A DNA stretch of 57,253 nt, from assembly GCF_012275575.1 (NCBI RefSeq), contig NZ_NPIH01000201.1:1-57253 (forward strand), given 5' to 3'. The DNA is from Paraburkholderia sp. SG-MS1. Its GTDB lineage: Bacteria; Pseudomonadota; Gammaproteobacteria; Burkholderiales; Burkholderiaceae. Under the pieces are notes generated by a model. That model did not search any database, was not told the origin of the DNA, and worked only from the letters and a program-made list of their open reading frames with translations. This document shows positions 17,737-26,393 of the stretch, piece after piece. Made by a program: the position numbers and the translations under genes. The stretch's first letter is position 1; each line of letters starts with the position of its first letter.

Positions 17737-18699
17737 TCACCCCGCCCGAAACCTCTCCCGATACCCCATCGGCGTCACCCCAATCCGCTTCATAAACACA
17801 ATCCGCATCCGGTCGGCAGTCCCAAACCCACAGTCATAAGCAATCGCCTTGAGCGCCGCACCCCTACTCTCCAGCAGCTTGCGCGCCGCATCCACGCGAG
17901 CCCGCTCGACGAACTCATGCGGCGTCACCCCGGTCTCCTGTACGAACACGCGCGCGAAGTTGCGCGCGCTCATACCCGCGACTTCCGCCAGTTGCTTCAC
18001 CGTGAAGCTCTCGCTAATCCGCTCCATCACGTGCGCCTGCACCTTGGCGACTGGCGACGTGTCGTCGGCGGGCGCAGTCAGATAGGGACTGAATTGCGAC
18101 TGCCCGCCTTGCCGCTGCGCGAACACGACCAGCCGCTTGGCGACGGCGAGCGCGGTATGCGGACCATGGTCCTCGGCCACCAAAGCCAATGACAGATCGA
18201 TACCGGCCGTCACGCCTGCCGATGTCACGAGCGGCCCGTCGCGCAGATAGATGCGGTCGAAATCGACACGGGCCTGCGGAAACTGCGCGGCCAGTTGCGC
18301 CGCATGCTGCCAGTGCGTCGTGACGTTGCGCGCGTCGAGCAAGCCGGCATGCCCGAGCACGAACGCGCCGGTGCAGATCGAGCCGTAGCGGCGGCAACGT
18401 GCGGCGACGTTCGTCAACCAGTCGAGCAGGCGCGTGTCGGGGCTCTCGTTGTTCGGCAGCGCGGGGCCGCCCGCGACCAGCGCGAGATCGAACGGCTCGC
18501 GCGCGTCGTCGAACGTGGCATCGGCCACCAGCGTCATGCTGTTCGACGCGCGCAGCGGCGTGGACTCCGCCGCGATCAGTTTGACCTCATAGCGATCGGC
18601 AGGCGCGAGGAACCCATTGGCTTCGGAAAACACATCGACGGGGCCGGCGACATCGAGCGCCTGCACGCCGGGGAAGATCGCGATCGCGACGGTTGGCAT
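17737..18699 (-). CDS. GlxA-family transcriptional regulator (DJ-1/PfpI-like plus AraC domain)
   Basis: A 320-residue regulator. The N-terminal half is DJ-1/PfpI-like (VAIAIFPGVQALDVAGPVDVF), with the nucleophile-elbow-like SICTGAF and the family segment THWQHAAQL. The C-terminal AraC HTH has VKQLAEVAGMSARNFARVF and DCGFGTADRMRIVFMKRIG. The ATG at 18699 follows AAAGGAAG; an open extension upstream has no such site. It is divergent from the HD-domain gene at 18941 with a 241-bp gap, suggesting local regulation of that gene, which is inference. Confidence 0.9.
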   Translation of the reverse strand: MPTVAIAIFPGVQALDVAGPVDVFSEANGFLAPADRYEVKLIAAESTPLRASNSMTLVADATFDDAREPFDLALVAGGPALPNNESPDTRLLDWLTNVAARCRRYGSICTGAFVLGHAGLLDARNVTTHWQHAAQLAAQFPQARVDFDRIYLRDGPLVTSAGVTAGIDLSLALVAEDHGPHTALAVAKRLVVFAQRQGGQSQFSPYLTAPADDTSPVAKVQAHVMERISESFTVKQLAEVAGMSARNFARVFVQETGVTPHEFVERARVDAARKLLESRGAALKAIAYDCGFGTADRMRIVFMKRIGVTPMGYRERFRAG

Positions 18700-18940
18700 C
18701 GAAAGACTTCCTTTGACGATGGACAAAAATCCGCAGCCCGCGGCAGTCAACGCGGTGCGTTTGGCAGTGTTCAACGGTCCACGGCGATTGTCCGGGGCGG
18801 CGCGTTGGCCAATACTGGGCTTCATCGGATGCGCAGTTCGAAGCGCACGAAAAAGCGCCGCGGACCAGCATACCAAACGCGCTTTGACGTCGCGAGGACA
18901 GCGCGTCCCGTTCATTCGAATCCGACACGGAGTACATCAC

Positions 18941-19579
18941 ATGACCACGATCGCAGGCATCCAGATTCCCGACAGCATGATGGCGCGCGAAGCCACGCAA
19001 CTCGTGCGCGATACCGAAACCGAACTCCTCTATCACCATTCGCGGCGCGTCTTCCTGTTCGGCTCGCTGGCCGGCGCGCGCAAGCAGTTGAAGTACGATC
19101 CCGAGTTGCTGTACATCGGCGCGATGTTTCACGACATGGGACTCGTTGCGCCGTATAGCAGCGAGCATGACCGCTTCGAAGTGGACGGCGCCAATGCGGC
19201 GCGTGATTTTCTGCGGCGTCACGGCATCGGCGAGGACGACATCGAGCAGGTGTGGAATTCGATTGCGTTGCACACGACGCCAGGCATTCCGCAGCATATG
19301 AAGCCGGTGGTCGCACTGGTCACGGCAGGCGTCGAGATGGACGTGCTGGGTCTCGCTTACGACGAGTTCACCGAGCATCAGCGTCACGAGGTGATTCACG
19401 CGCACCCGCGCGGCGCGCACTTCAAGGAAGGCATCATCGACGCGTTCGCGCATGGCACGATCCACAAGCCGGAGACGACCTTCGGCAACGTGAAGGCGGA
19501 CGTGCTGGCGTTGAAAGACCCGCATTATCATCGCGAGAATTTCTGCACGATGATTCTCGGGTCGGCGTGGAAGGATTGA
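18941..19579 (+). CDS. HD-domain hydrolase (cyanamide hydratase-like)
   Basis: A 212-residue metal-dependent HD protein. Metal ligands are visible in YHHSRRVFLF (first His) and GAMFHDMGL (HD pair); a further His lies in ALHTTPG. The general form, with the N-terminal IQIPDSMMAREATQLV and the C-terminal FCTMILGSAW, resembles the cyanamide hydratase-like HD group often found beside GlxA regulators. Substrate not provable from sequence. Upstream in-frame codons overlap the divergent regulator region and lack a ribosome site. Confidence 0.8.
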   Translation: MTTIAGIQIPDSMMAREATQLVRDTETELLYHHSRRVFLFGSLAGARKQLKYDPELLYIGAMFHDMGLVAPYSSEHDRFEVDGANAARDFLRRHGIGEDDIEQVWNSIALHTTPGIPQHMKPVVALVTAGVEMDVLGLAYDEFTEHQRHEVIHAHPRGAHFKEGIIDAFAHGTIHKPETTFGNVKADVLALKDPHYHRENFCTMILGSAWKD

Positions 19580-19616
19580 GCCGAGGATTTGACGGCTGTG
19601 GCCGCACCTGGCTAGC

Positions 19617-19645
19617 TTGCACCGGAAACCGGATAGCGCGATAAT
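19617..19645 (+). promoter_or_regulatory. Sigma-70 promoter of the toxin-antitoxin operon
   Basis: TTGCAC (19617-19622), a 17-bp spacer and GATAAT (19640-19645) form a near-consensus promoter, with transcription expected near 19652, about 25 bases before the antitoxin ATG. Confidence 0.7.
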
Positions 19646-19665
19646 GCATCGCAAATGCGATGCAT
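19644..19665. promoter_or_regulatory. Perfect palindromic operator of the toxin-antitoxin operon
   Basis: A perfect dyad with 10-bp arms (ATGCATCGCA and its complement) around a central AA. It overlaps the -10 element and the expected start point, the classical position for autorepression by an RHH antitoxin or its toxin complex. Confidence 0.75.
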
Positions 19666-19676
19666 GGAGCGAACGA

Positions 19677-19961
19677 ATGAAAAGCGCTACTTTTCCGTCA
19701 GTGCGTGTCGAGCCCGAATTGCGGGCTGCGGCCGAGGAGGTGCTACAGGAAGGCGAAAGCCTCTCCAATTTCGTGGAGCAGGCTATCCGCGACAACATCA
19801 CGCGGCGCTTGAATCTTCGTGAGTTTGTCGTGCGCGGGCTCGAGTCGCGCGAAGAGGCAAAGCAAAGCGACGACTACGCGCTCGCTGACGACGTGCTCGC
19901 CGGCCTCGAGACACGGCTTGTGAAAGCGAAAGCCAAGGCCAGAGCAAAGAAGAATCGATGA
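19677..19961 (+). CDS. ParD-like ribbon-helix-helix antitoxin
   Basis: A 94-residue protein; the ATG at 19677 follows GGAG. Residues about 3-45 fit a ribbon-helix-helix fold (PSVRVEPELRAAAEEVL, then SLSNFVEQAIRDNI). The C-terminal half is charged, with a Lys/Arg-rich end (VKAKAKARAKKNR), expected to wrap the toxin. ATGA overlap with the toxin gene couples translation. It should repress its own operon through the palindrome at 19644-19665. Confidence 0.83.
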   Translation: MKSATFPSVRVEPELRAAAEEVLQEGESLSNFVEQAIRDNITRRLNLREFVVRGLESREEAKQSDDYALADDVLAGLETRLVKAKAKARAKKNR

Positions 19962-20266
19962 CGTATCAGGTTCGTTTCACGCGCGCGGCCGTGGCCGACC
20001 TTGAAAGACTGTACGACTTCATCCTCGAACGGGACGAGGCGGATTTCCGGCTTGCCGAACGCGCGTTGCAAGCGATCCGTGATGGTATCGCCACGCTTCG
20101 CACGTCGCCGTTCACCTGCCGCAAGGCGCAGCGGGATACGCCGTTCCTGCGTGAACTGCTGATCACGTTTGGCCGGTCAGGCTATCTCGCCCTGTTCGAA
20201 ATCGAGGACAGTCAGACAGTGACCGTGCTGGCGGTACGCCATCAGCTAGAGGATGATTACCACTGA
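19958..20266 (+). CDS. RelE/ParE-family toxin
   Basis: A 102-residue toxin with the family pattern: beta strand VRFTRAAVADLERLYDFI, two helices, the FTCRKA segment and terminal strands (RSGYLALFEIEDSQTVTVLAVRHQLEDDYH, seen as GYLALFEI and VTVLAVRHQLEDDY). The C-terminal AVRHQ region and absence of clear RelE catalytic residues favour a ParE-like member, but target choice between gyrase and ribosome cannot be settled. Appears intact. Confidence 0.83.
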   Translation: MTYQVRFTRAAVADLERLYDFILERDEADFRLAERALQAIRDGIATLRTSPFTCRKAQRDTPFLRELLITFGRSGYLALFEIEDSQTVTVLAVRHQLEDDYH

Positions 20267-20287
20267 CCGAACTTCCGGCGCACCGCC

Positions 20288-21265
20288 ATGGTAATCAAAA
20301 ACCTTCTCCGAAGGCTCGACCTCACGACGCTTCAACTCTTTCTCGCCGTCTATGAAGAAGGCACGCTCACGCGTGCCGCTGAGCGCGAGGCAATCGCCGT
20401 TTCCGCCGCGAGCAGGCGTTTGCTCGAACTCGAACAGGCGGTCGGCGCGACGCTGTTTCAGCGCACCGCGCGCGGCATGACGCTGACGCCGGCGGGCGAA
20501 ACGCTGCTGCATCACGCGCGCCGCGTCATGCGCGACATCGAAAACATCGGCATCGAACTGGCCGGCCACGCGAGCGGCGTGCGCGGCTACGTGCGGATGA
20601 TGGCCAATCTGTCGGCGATCGTCGAGTTTCTTCCCGAAGATTTGCGAGCGTTCCAGTTGCAGCACGAGCGCGTCAAGCTCGATCTCGAAGAGCGGCCGAG
20701 CGGCGGCGTGGTCCAAGCCGTGGACGACAGCCTCGTCGATCTTGGCATCTGTTCCGGCGACGCCGACACGCACGACCTGCATGTCGAGCACTATCGGCGC
20801 GATTCGCTCGTGCTCGTCATGCGCGACGATCATCCGCTGGCGGCGCGCGCGAGCGTGGCGTTTGCCGAAACGCTCGATGGTGATCACGTCGGCCTGCACG
20901 CCGCGAGTTCGATCAACGCCCGCACGCATCTGGCCGCGCGCCAGGCGGGCAAGCCGCTGCGCCTGCGCATTCACGTGCCGGGCTTCGACGCGGTGTGCCG
21001 GATGGTGCAAGCCGGTATGGGCGTCGGGGTGCTGCCGCGCAAGGTCTATCAACTGATGGGCGCGCCGCTCGGCCTCGTCGGCACGCCGCTGGAGGACGAC
21101 TGGTCCGAACGCAGCCTCGTGCTGGTGGTGCGCGACGTCGACGCGCTTTCGCCGGTGAGCCGTTTGCTGTTCGACCACTTGCGCTCGATCGAAGCAACCG
21201 AAGCAGCGAAAGCAACCGGGACCGCAGAAGCAGCCGAGGCCGGCCAAGCCAACCCACGCCACTGA
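20288..21265 (+). CDS. LysR-family transcriptional regulator
   Basis: A 325-residue LysR protein. The N-terminal winged helix reads LDLTTLQLFLAVYEEGTLTRAAE followed by SAASRRLLELEQAVGATLFQR and LTPAGETLL. The effector domain spans about residues 93-300. A low-complexity Ala/Glu/Thr tail of about 25 residues follows. Unlike most LysR genes it is transcribed in the same direction as its presumed targets at 21400-24952, 134 bp away. Confidence 0.9.
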   Translation: MVIKNLLRRLDLTTLQLFLAVYEEGTLTRAAEREAIAVSAASRRLLELEQAVGATLFQRTARGMTLTPAGETLLHHARRVMRDIENIGIELAGHASGVRGYVRMMANLSAIVEFLPEDLRAFQLQHERVKLDLEERPSGGVVQAVDDSLVDLGICSGDADTHDLHVEHYRRDSLVLVMRDDHPLAARASVAFAETLDGDHVGLHAASSINARTHLAARQAGKPLRLRIHVPGFDAVCRMVQAGMGVGVLPRKVYQLMGAPLGLVGTPLEDDWSERSLVLVVRDVDALSPVSRLLFDHLRSIEATEAAKATGTAEAAEAGQANPRH

Positions 21266-21301
21266 CGCCCCCACCCGCCGCCGTCAAACACCGAGCGTTC
21301 G

Positions 21302-21315
21302 CCGTTCGCGAACGG
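21302..21315. promoter_or_regulatory. Perfect 14-bp palindrome, candidate LysR operator
   Basis: CCGTTCGCGAACGG is perfectly self-complementary and lies in the gap between the LysR gene and the CoA-transferase operon, about 85 bp before the first ATG. It does not contain the canonical T-N11-A arrangement, so assignment to the LysR protein is by position. Confidence 0.4.
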
Positions 21316-21399
21316 TCGTTGGCGAATTGCGGTTGGACGCCGCCGCCACGCCGCTCCTAAGCTGTCTTCCAATACGAAACCAGCTTCGGAGACAGCACT

Positions 21400-22593
21400 A
21401 TGGGTGGACCCCTTCAGGGTATCCGCGTCGTCGAGATCGGAACCCTCATCGCCGCGCCGTTCGCCGCGCGCCTCATGGCCGAGTTCGGCGCCGACGTCAT
21501 CAAGATCGAAGCCCCCGAGACCGGCGACCCCCTTCGCAAATGGCGCAAGCTGCACGAAGGCACCTCGCTCTGGTGGTATCTGCAGTCGCGCAACAAGAAG
21601 TCGGTCTGCGTGAACCTGAAGTCGGCGGACGGCGTCGAGATCGTCAAACGGCTCGCCGCCGATGCCGATGTCGTGATCGAAAACCTGCGGCCTGGCGCGC
21701 TCGAAAAGCTCGGCCTCGGCTGGGACGTGCTGCACGCGATCAACCCGAAACTGACGATGGTCCGCATCTCCGGTTACGGCCAGTCCGGCCCGTATCGCGA
21801 CCGGCCGGGCTTCGGCGCGATCGGCGAAGCGATGGGCGGGATTCGCTATACGACCGGCGAAGTGGACGGCGCGCCGGCGCGCGTCGGCGTGAGTCTCGGC
21901 GATTCGCTCGCGTCGCTGCACGGCGTGATTGGCGCGCTGATGTCGCTGCTGCGCGTGAAGACTGGACAGGGCGAAGGCCAGGTGGTCGACGTGTCGCTGG
22001 TCGAGAGTGTGTTCAATCTGATGGAAAGCCTCGTGCCGGAATACGACCTGCTCGGCCACGTGCGCGAGCGCAGCGGCGGCGCGTTGCCGGGCATCGCACC
22101 GTCGAACACGTATCGCACCGAGGACGATGGCTACGTCGTGATCGCCGGCAACAGCGATCCGATCTTCAAGCGCCTCATGCAATTGATCGGCCGCCCCGAT
22201 CTCGCCGACGATCCGGCGCTCGCGCACAACGATGGCCGGGCGAAACAATCGGCGATGCTCGATCAGGCGATCACCGCGTGGACCTCGCGCCACGCGACCG
22301 ACGACGTGCTGGCCGCGCTCGAACGCGCTGAAGTACCGTCGGGCCGCATCTATTCGGTGGCCGACATCGTCGCGGATCCGCACTACCAGGCGCGTGACAT
22401 GTTGCTGCAAGCGCAATTGCCGGGCGGCGCGTCGGTGAAGATGCCGGGGATCGTGCCGAAGCTGTCGGACACGCCGGGCGAGGTGCGCTGGCAAGGGCCG
22501 ACGCTCGGCGAACATACCGGCAGCGTTCTCGGCGAACTTGGATTTGACAAGGAAGACATCGAGCGGCTGCGCCGCGAAGGAGCCGTGCAATGA
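21400..22593 (+). CDS. Family III CoA-transferase (CaiB/BaiF)
   Basis: A 397-residue enzyme that moves CoA between carboxylic acids. Family features are the N-terminus GIRVVEIGTLIAAPFAARLMAEFGAD (seen as RVVEIGTLIAAPFA), DLKSADG-like NLKSADG, RISGYGQSGPY, and SLGDSLASLHG, which holds the Asp that forms the acyl-anhydride intermediate. The stop overlaps the next ATG as ATGA. Paired with an HMG-CoA-lyase-like enzyme, it probably activates a branched or hydroxy dicarboxylic acid for cleavage. Confidence 0.92.
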   Translation: MGGPLQGIRVVEIGTLIAAPFAARLMAEFGADVIKIEAPETGDPLRKWRKLHEGTSLWWYLQSRNKKSVCVNLKSADGVEIVKRLAADADVVIENLRPGALEKLGLGWDVLHAINPKLTMVRISGYGQSGPYRDRPGFGAIGEAMGGIRYTTGEVDGAPARVGVSLGDSLASLHGVIGALMSLLRVKTGQGEGQVVDVSLVESVFNLMESLVPEYDLLGHVRERSGGALPGIAPSNTYRTEDDGYVVIAGNSDPIFKRLMQLIGRPDLADDPALAHNDGRAKQSAMLDQAITAWTSRHATDDVLAALERAEVPSGRIYSVADIVADPHYQARDMLLQAQLPGGASVKMPGIVPKLSDTPGEVRWQGPTLGEHTGSVLGELGFDKEDIERLRREGAVQ

Positions 22594-23543
22594 ACGCCGC
22601 CGACAACGACGCCCATTTCGACAAGCTGATCGTGCAGGAAGTCTCTCCGCGCGACGGCTTGCAGATCGAGCCCACGTGGGTCGAGACCGTCGACAAGATC
22701 GAACTGATCGATTCGCTATCGACCGCGGGGTTCACGCGTATCGAAGCCGGCTCGTTCGTGTCGCCGAAAGCGATTCCGGCATTGCGCGACGGCGACGCCG
22801 TGTTCCAGCAGATCGAACGGCATCCCGGTGTGATCTACGTCGCGCTGGTGCCGAACCTGAAGGGGGCCGAGCGTGCGCTTGCCGCGCACGCCGACGAACT
22901 GAACCTCGTGATGTCCGCGAGTCAGACGCACAACCGCGCCAACATGCGCATGAGTTGCGAGTCGTCACTGATGGCCTTCGACGACATCGTGCGGCACGTG
23001 CAGGGCGCCGGTGTGCTGCTGAACGCGACGGTGGCGACTGCCTTCGGCTGCCCCTTCGAAGGACGGATCGACGAAGACCGAGTGGTCGGCATCGTCGATA
23101 CGTATCGCGAGATGGGCATCGAGGGCATCACGCTCGCTGACACGACCGGCATGGCGAACCCGCGCCAGGTGAAACGACTGGTCGCACGCGTGCTCAAACG
23201 GCTGCCGGCCGCCGCGCTCACGCTGCATTTTCACAACACGCGCGGGCTGGGTCTCGCCAATGTGCTGGCCGCATACGAAGTCGGCGCCCGCCGCTTCGAT
23301 GCCGCGCTCGGTGGCCTCGGTGGCTGCCCGTTCGCGCCGGGCGCTTCCGGCAACATTTGCACGGAAGACCTCGTGAACATGTGCGACGAGATGGGCATTC
23401 CCACTGGCGTCGATCTGCCGAAGCTGCTTGCGCTGTCGCGTGGTTTGCCTGCGTTGCTCGGCCACGACGTGCCTGGGCAACTCGCGAAGGCGGGCCGCAA
23501 TTGCGACGTGCATCCGGTGCCCGAATACGTTCTGCAAATCTGA
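22590..23543 (+). CDS. HMG-CoA lyase-family enzyme
   Basis: A 317-residue TIM-barrel lyase. Conserved blocks: VSPRDGLQIEP (metal/substrate Arg-Asp), ATAFGCPFEG, DTTGMANPRQV, LHFHNTRGLGLAN (metal His-x-His) and GLGGCPFAPGASGNICTEDLV with the catalytic-loop Cys. These lyases split 3-hydroxy-3-methylacyl-CoA esters into acetyl-CoA or pyruvate and a second product. Together with the CoA-transferase it could degrade 3-hydroxy-3-methylglutarate, citramalate or a similar acid; which one cannot be decided from sequence. Confidence 0.9.
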   Translation: MNAADNDAHFDKLIVQEVSPRDGLQIEPTWVETVDKIELIDSLSTAGFTRIEAGSFVSPKAIPALRDGDAVFQQIERHPGVIYVALVPNLKGAERALAAHADELNLVMSASQTHNRANMRMSCESSLMAFDDIVRHVQGAGVLLNATVATAFGCPFEGRIDEDRVVGIVDTYREMGIEGITLADTTGMANPRQVKRLVARVLKRLPAAALTLHFHNTRGLGLANVLAAYEVGARRFDAALGGLGGCPFAPGASGNICTEDLVNMCDEMGIPTGVDLPKLLALSRGLPALLGHDVPGQLAKAGRNCDVHPVPEYVLQI

Positions 23544-23620
23544 TTTCCCCCAAAACCGACTGATCGATTAACCGACTAAACGACCGGACGGCCTCGCCGA
23601 ATCCGGCATTGGAGACAAGC

Positions 23621-24952
23621 ATGAGTGACCTGGGCGCAGTTGCAAGCGGCGGCCGTCAGGATAGCGCGGACGACCTCGTGGCCGTCATCCGCAAAGTCGC
23701 GTGGCGGTTGATGCCGTTGATCATGATCTGCTATCTGTTCGCGTTCTTCGACCGCATCAACATCAGCTTCGCAAAGTTCCAGTTGCAGAGCGATCTCGGT
23801 CTGTCCGATACCGCGTACGGCCTCGGCGCGAGTCTGTTCGTGATCGGCTATGTATTGTTCGAAGTCCCCAGCAATCTGTTTCTGTACAAGGTCGGCGCGC
23901 GGCGCTGGATTGCGCGGATCATGATTTCGTGGGGACTCGCGACGGCGGCGATGGTGTTCGTCAACAACGAATGGCAGTTTTATGGGCTGCGCTTCGTGAT
24001 CGGCGCGATGGAAGCGGGCTTTGCACCCGGCGTGCTGTACTACCTGACGCTATGGTTTCCGCCGAGCTATCGCGGGCGTATCACGTCGATGCTGTTTCTG
24101 GCGTCCGCGTTCTCGGGGCTGGTGGGCGCGCCGCTCGCGGGGCTGGTGATCGGACACATGAACGGGGTGCTGGGCATGGCCGGGTGGCACTGGCTGTTCC
24201 TGCTCGGCGGGCTGCCATGCGTCGTGCTCGGGATCATGGTGTTGAAACTGCTTAAGGATCGCATCGAGGACGCGGGCTGGCTGTCGCCGTCGGAGAAGAC
24301 GCTGCTGTCGGGGCAGATTGCGCAGCAGAGCCGTCATCCGAGCACCGGCCATTCACTGATGGGCGCGCTCAAAACGCCGGGCTTTCTGACGCTGGGGCTG
24401 GTCTACTTCCTGATTCAGGTGGCGTCGTACGGATTGAATTTCTGGACGCCGCACCTGATCCACGTCGCGGGCACCAACAACCCGACCATGATCGGCTTGC
24501 TGACGGCCGTGCCTTATGTCTGCGGCGCGATCTGCATGGTGGTGGTGGGCCGTTTGTCCGACGCGACCGGCGAGCGGCGCAAGTTCGTGTTCGGCTTACT
24601 GGTGATGTCGGCAATCGGCTTCTTTGCCGCAGGCTTCTTCGACAAGCAGACCACCTTGCTGGTGATCGCGCTGGCGGTGATGGGCGCGGGCGTGGTGGCG
24701 TCGATTCCGGCGTTCTGGGCGCTGCCGCCCAAGCTGCTCACAGGCGCCGGTGCGGCAGGCGGGATTGCGTTGATCAATACGCTCGGACAGCTTGGCGGGA
24801 TCGTGAGCCCGATCATGGTGGGCCGGGTGAAGGATCTGACCGGGAGCACGACGCCGGCGTTGTATGTGATCGGCACGATGAGCGTGATCTGCGCGCTGAT
24901 CATGTTGTACGGGATGCCGGAGTCGCTGCGGCGCAAGGAAGGGGCGCGGTGA
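23621..24952 (+). CDS. MFS transporter, anion:cation symporter type
   Basis: A 443-residue, 12-helix permease. The ATG at 23621 follows GGAGA; an upstream TTG is rejected. Typical ACS-family signs are FDRINISFAKFQLQSDLGLS after TM1 (seen as FFDRINISFAK), FEVPSNLFLYKVGARRWIARIM-like loop (FEVPSNLFLYKVGARRW) and GAMEAGFAPGVLYYLTLWFP. ACS members import organic anions. As last gene of the LysR-CoA-transferase-lyase unit it is the likely importer of the acid degraded by that pathway. Confidence 0.9.
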   Translation: MSDLGAVASGGRQDSADDLVAVIRKVAWRLMPLIMICYLFAFFDRINISFAKFQLQSDLGLSDTAYGLGASLFVIGYVLFEVPSNLFLYKVGARRWIARIMISWGLATAAMVFVNNEWQFYGLRFVIGAMEAGFAPGVLYYLTLWFPPSYRGRITSMLFLASAFSGLVGAPLAGLVIGHMNGVLGMAGWHWLFLLGGLPCVVLGIMVLKLLKDRIEDAGWLSPSEKTLLSGQIAQQSRHPSTGHSLMGALKTPGFLTLGLVYFLIQVASYGLNFWTPHLIHVAGTNNPTMIGLLTAVPYVCGAICMVVVGRLSDATGERRKFVFGLLVMSAIGFFAAGFFDKQTTLLVIALAVMGAGVVASIPAFWALPPKLLTGAGAAGGIALINTLGQLGGIVSPIMVGRVKDLTGSTTPALYVIGTMSVICALIMLYGMPESLRRKEGAR

Positions 24953-25055
24953 GAGTGGGCGTGGAGCGTGTGGATGGACCGTCGGCGCGGCGCCTCGCAA
25001 AATGATGAGCCGGCGGCCTGCCTGCGACTGAACCGGCGGCAGAGAGGCCTGTCGC

Positions 25056-25105
25056 ATCAATCACTTGGCTGGCCTGTGAGCAGGTTGTCCACAGGCTTGC
25101 CAACA
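25056..25105 (+). repeat. Left copy of 50-bp direct repeat bounding the Rhs island
   Basis: This 50-bp segment matches 27688-27737 at 44 positions by my count, including an identical 24-bp end (AGGTTGTCCACAGGCTTGCC and the next four bases). It lies about 155 bp before the Rhs-type gene remnant. The rest of the 308-bp gap after the MFS gene shows nothing coding. Confidence 0.75.
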
Positions 25106-25260
25106 AAAACAGGGGATAACTTTCACGCGTCAGCGTGTGTATCGGACTGTTTGAGAATTCAGGGGCAAATTGTAATTTTAGGAGTTGTCGGATAGTTGGG
25201 ATAGAGCGTGCCCGATAAGGTGCTTGGGAAAACAACCAGGTGCGATTAGTAGGGACGACT

Positions 25261-25966
25261 ATGAAAAGAGACGGAACCACCGTCGAGGCGGTATGTATTG
25301 CAACCCGCCTGCTGGCTGCACTCATGCTTGTCATGTTCGCGTTCGGAGCGAATGCGGCCGACTGCTTTTCGCTTTACGCACAGTCCGGTGCAACGCCTGG
25401 TACGCCGAGCTGCAAGCTTACCGTGACCAGCAACACGCCGGGTGGCCTCGGCAATTACGCCTGCATCAATGACCTTGCCCAGATAGATCAATGGTGCAAC
25501 ACCCCCCAACACCGCCTGACGACTCTACGCCGGACGACTCCTGTCCGGTGGCGGACCCGGTGTTGCCAGCAAAGGGGATTGTCGCGCTTTCCGAAGCCGA
25601 TTTTCAAAGCGGCGGCGTGTCGCCAATCGTCTTCAGGCGGGTCTATCTTTCGAAGCCCTATGGGGCGAGACAACGGAACTGATGCTGAGTGATCAGTCGC
25701 AGGTTCCTTATCCGACCCTCGTGCCGGATGTGACGGCCTCTGCGAAGAGGTCACTGCTCTACAGTGCTGTCTTTGGAGCAGGAAGCGCAACCGGTGGGAT
25801 GGTGAAGTGCAGTGCCAGGGAAGATCATGAGGACGAATGCTTCGCTCAATACAATGCTCAAATGACTCTGTGCTCGTCGTTTGCTCCGGCAATGGGCGGC
25901 GTGCGGGCAGTCGCTCTATGTAAGCAGAGGGCATTCCAAACCTACCAACAGTGCAGAGGGTACTAA
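25261..25966 (+). pseudogene. Collapsed Rhs-type polymorphic toxin gene
   Basis: Remains of a secreted Rhs/YD-repeat toxin, which would normally exceed 1000 codons. Segment one (25261 to about 25500) encodes a signal peptide ending GANAADCF and a Cys-containing N-terminus. Segment two, in another frame to 25682, encodes the Rhs start block DDSCPVADPVLPAKGIVALS and VFRRVYLSKPYGA. The frames would join if the C6 run at 25502-25507 had seven Cs. All YD repeats are missing. Segment three (25682-25966), in the third frame, encodes a 94-residue Cys-rich end (DECFAQY, LCKQRAFQTYQQCRGY) resembling the C-terminal part of such toxins. Its stop overlaps the first immunity ATG (TAATG). Probably inactive, though segment three is still open. 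Confidence 0.7.
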
Positions 25967-26226
25967 TGGCTCAACATCCGCCGTATTCCGTGGTTGTGAC
26001 CTACTTCGAAGATCGTCAGGAGATTGCAGTGCAAGCTGTTGATCGAGCCAGATTGGCACCGATCGTGGCCGGGGAATTAGAGATACCAATCCTGCTTGAC
26101 GAGCATGAGTTCAAGCTTGACGACGCGTTTGCACGTCGACTCGGATCAGGGATACTCACTCTGATTGCACTGGGCCAACCTGATATAAAACAGTATACGA
26201 GCTTTAGGCTGGACCCAATCGACTGA
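25966..26226 (+). CDS. Small acidic protein, putative immunity paralogue 1
   Basis: An 86-residue protein, ATG overlapping the toxin-fragment stop and preceded by AGAGGG. It shares with the copies at 26394, 26705 and 27155 the blocks PPYSVVVTY, VDRARLAP, EIPILLD, FKLDDAFARRLG and LIALGQPDIKQY. I know no named family. Small size, acidic character, tandem paralogy and coupling to the Rhs C-terminal fragment argue for an immunity role. It is the only copy directly behind a readable toxin tail. Confidence 0.65.
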   Translation: MAQHPPYSVVVTYFEDRQEIAVQAVDRARLAPIVAGELEIPILLDEHEFKLDDAFARRLGSGILTLIALGQPDIKQYTSFRLDPID

Positions 26227-26304
26227 TCGTCTGGACAGTAAGGTAGCGAGTCAAATGAGGTGTCTCTGAATGCTGTGAATACCCCTTTGCCGCTTTCGTT
26301 TTAG

Positions 26305-26328
26305 CGCCCGCACACGCGGGCGTTTCTT
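26305..26328 (+). terminator. Rho-independent terminator
   Basis: CGCCCGC and GCGGGCG form a perfect 7-bp stem around ACAC, followed by TTTCTT. It would end the unit containing the first immunity copy, leaving the later copies dependent on other promoters. Confidence 0.7.
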
Positions 26329-26393
26329 CCCGGAAACTCGCGGGGTGTCATTAATGACGCTGACCTTCGAGCCAGACATGAGCGCCGCTATTA

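Noticed and set aside
25240..25692. Treating the Rhs N-terminal fragment as an intact 143-residue secreted gene
   Set aside because: After the C6 tract its sequence becomes Arg-rich and senseless while the Rhs block continues in another frame.
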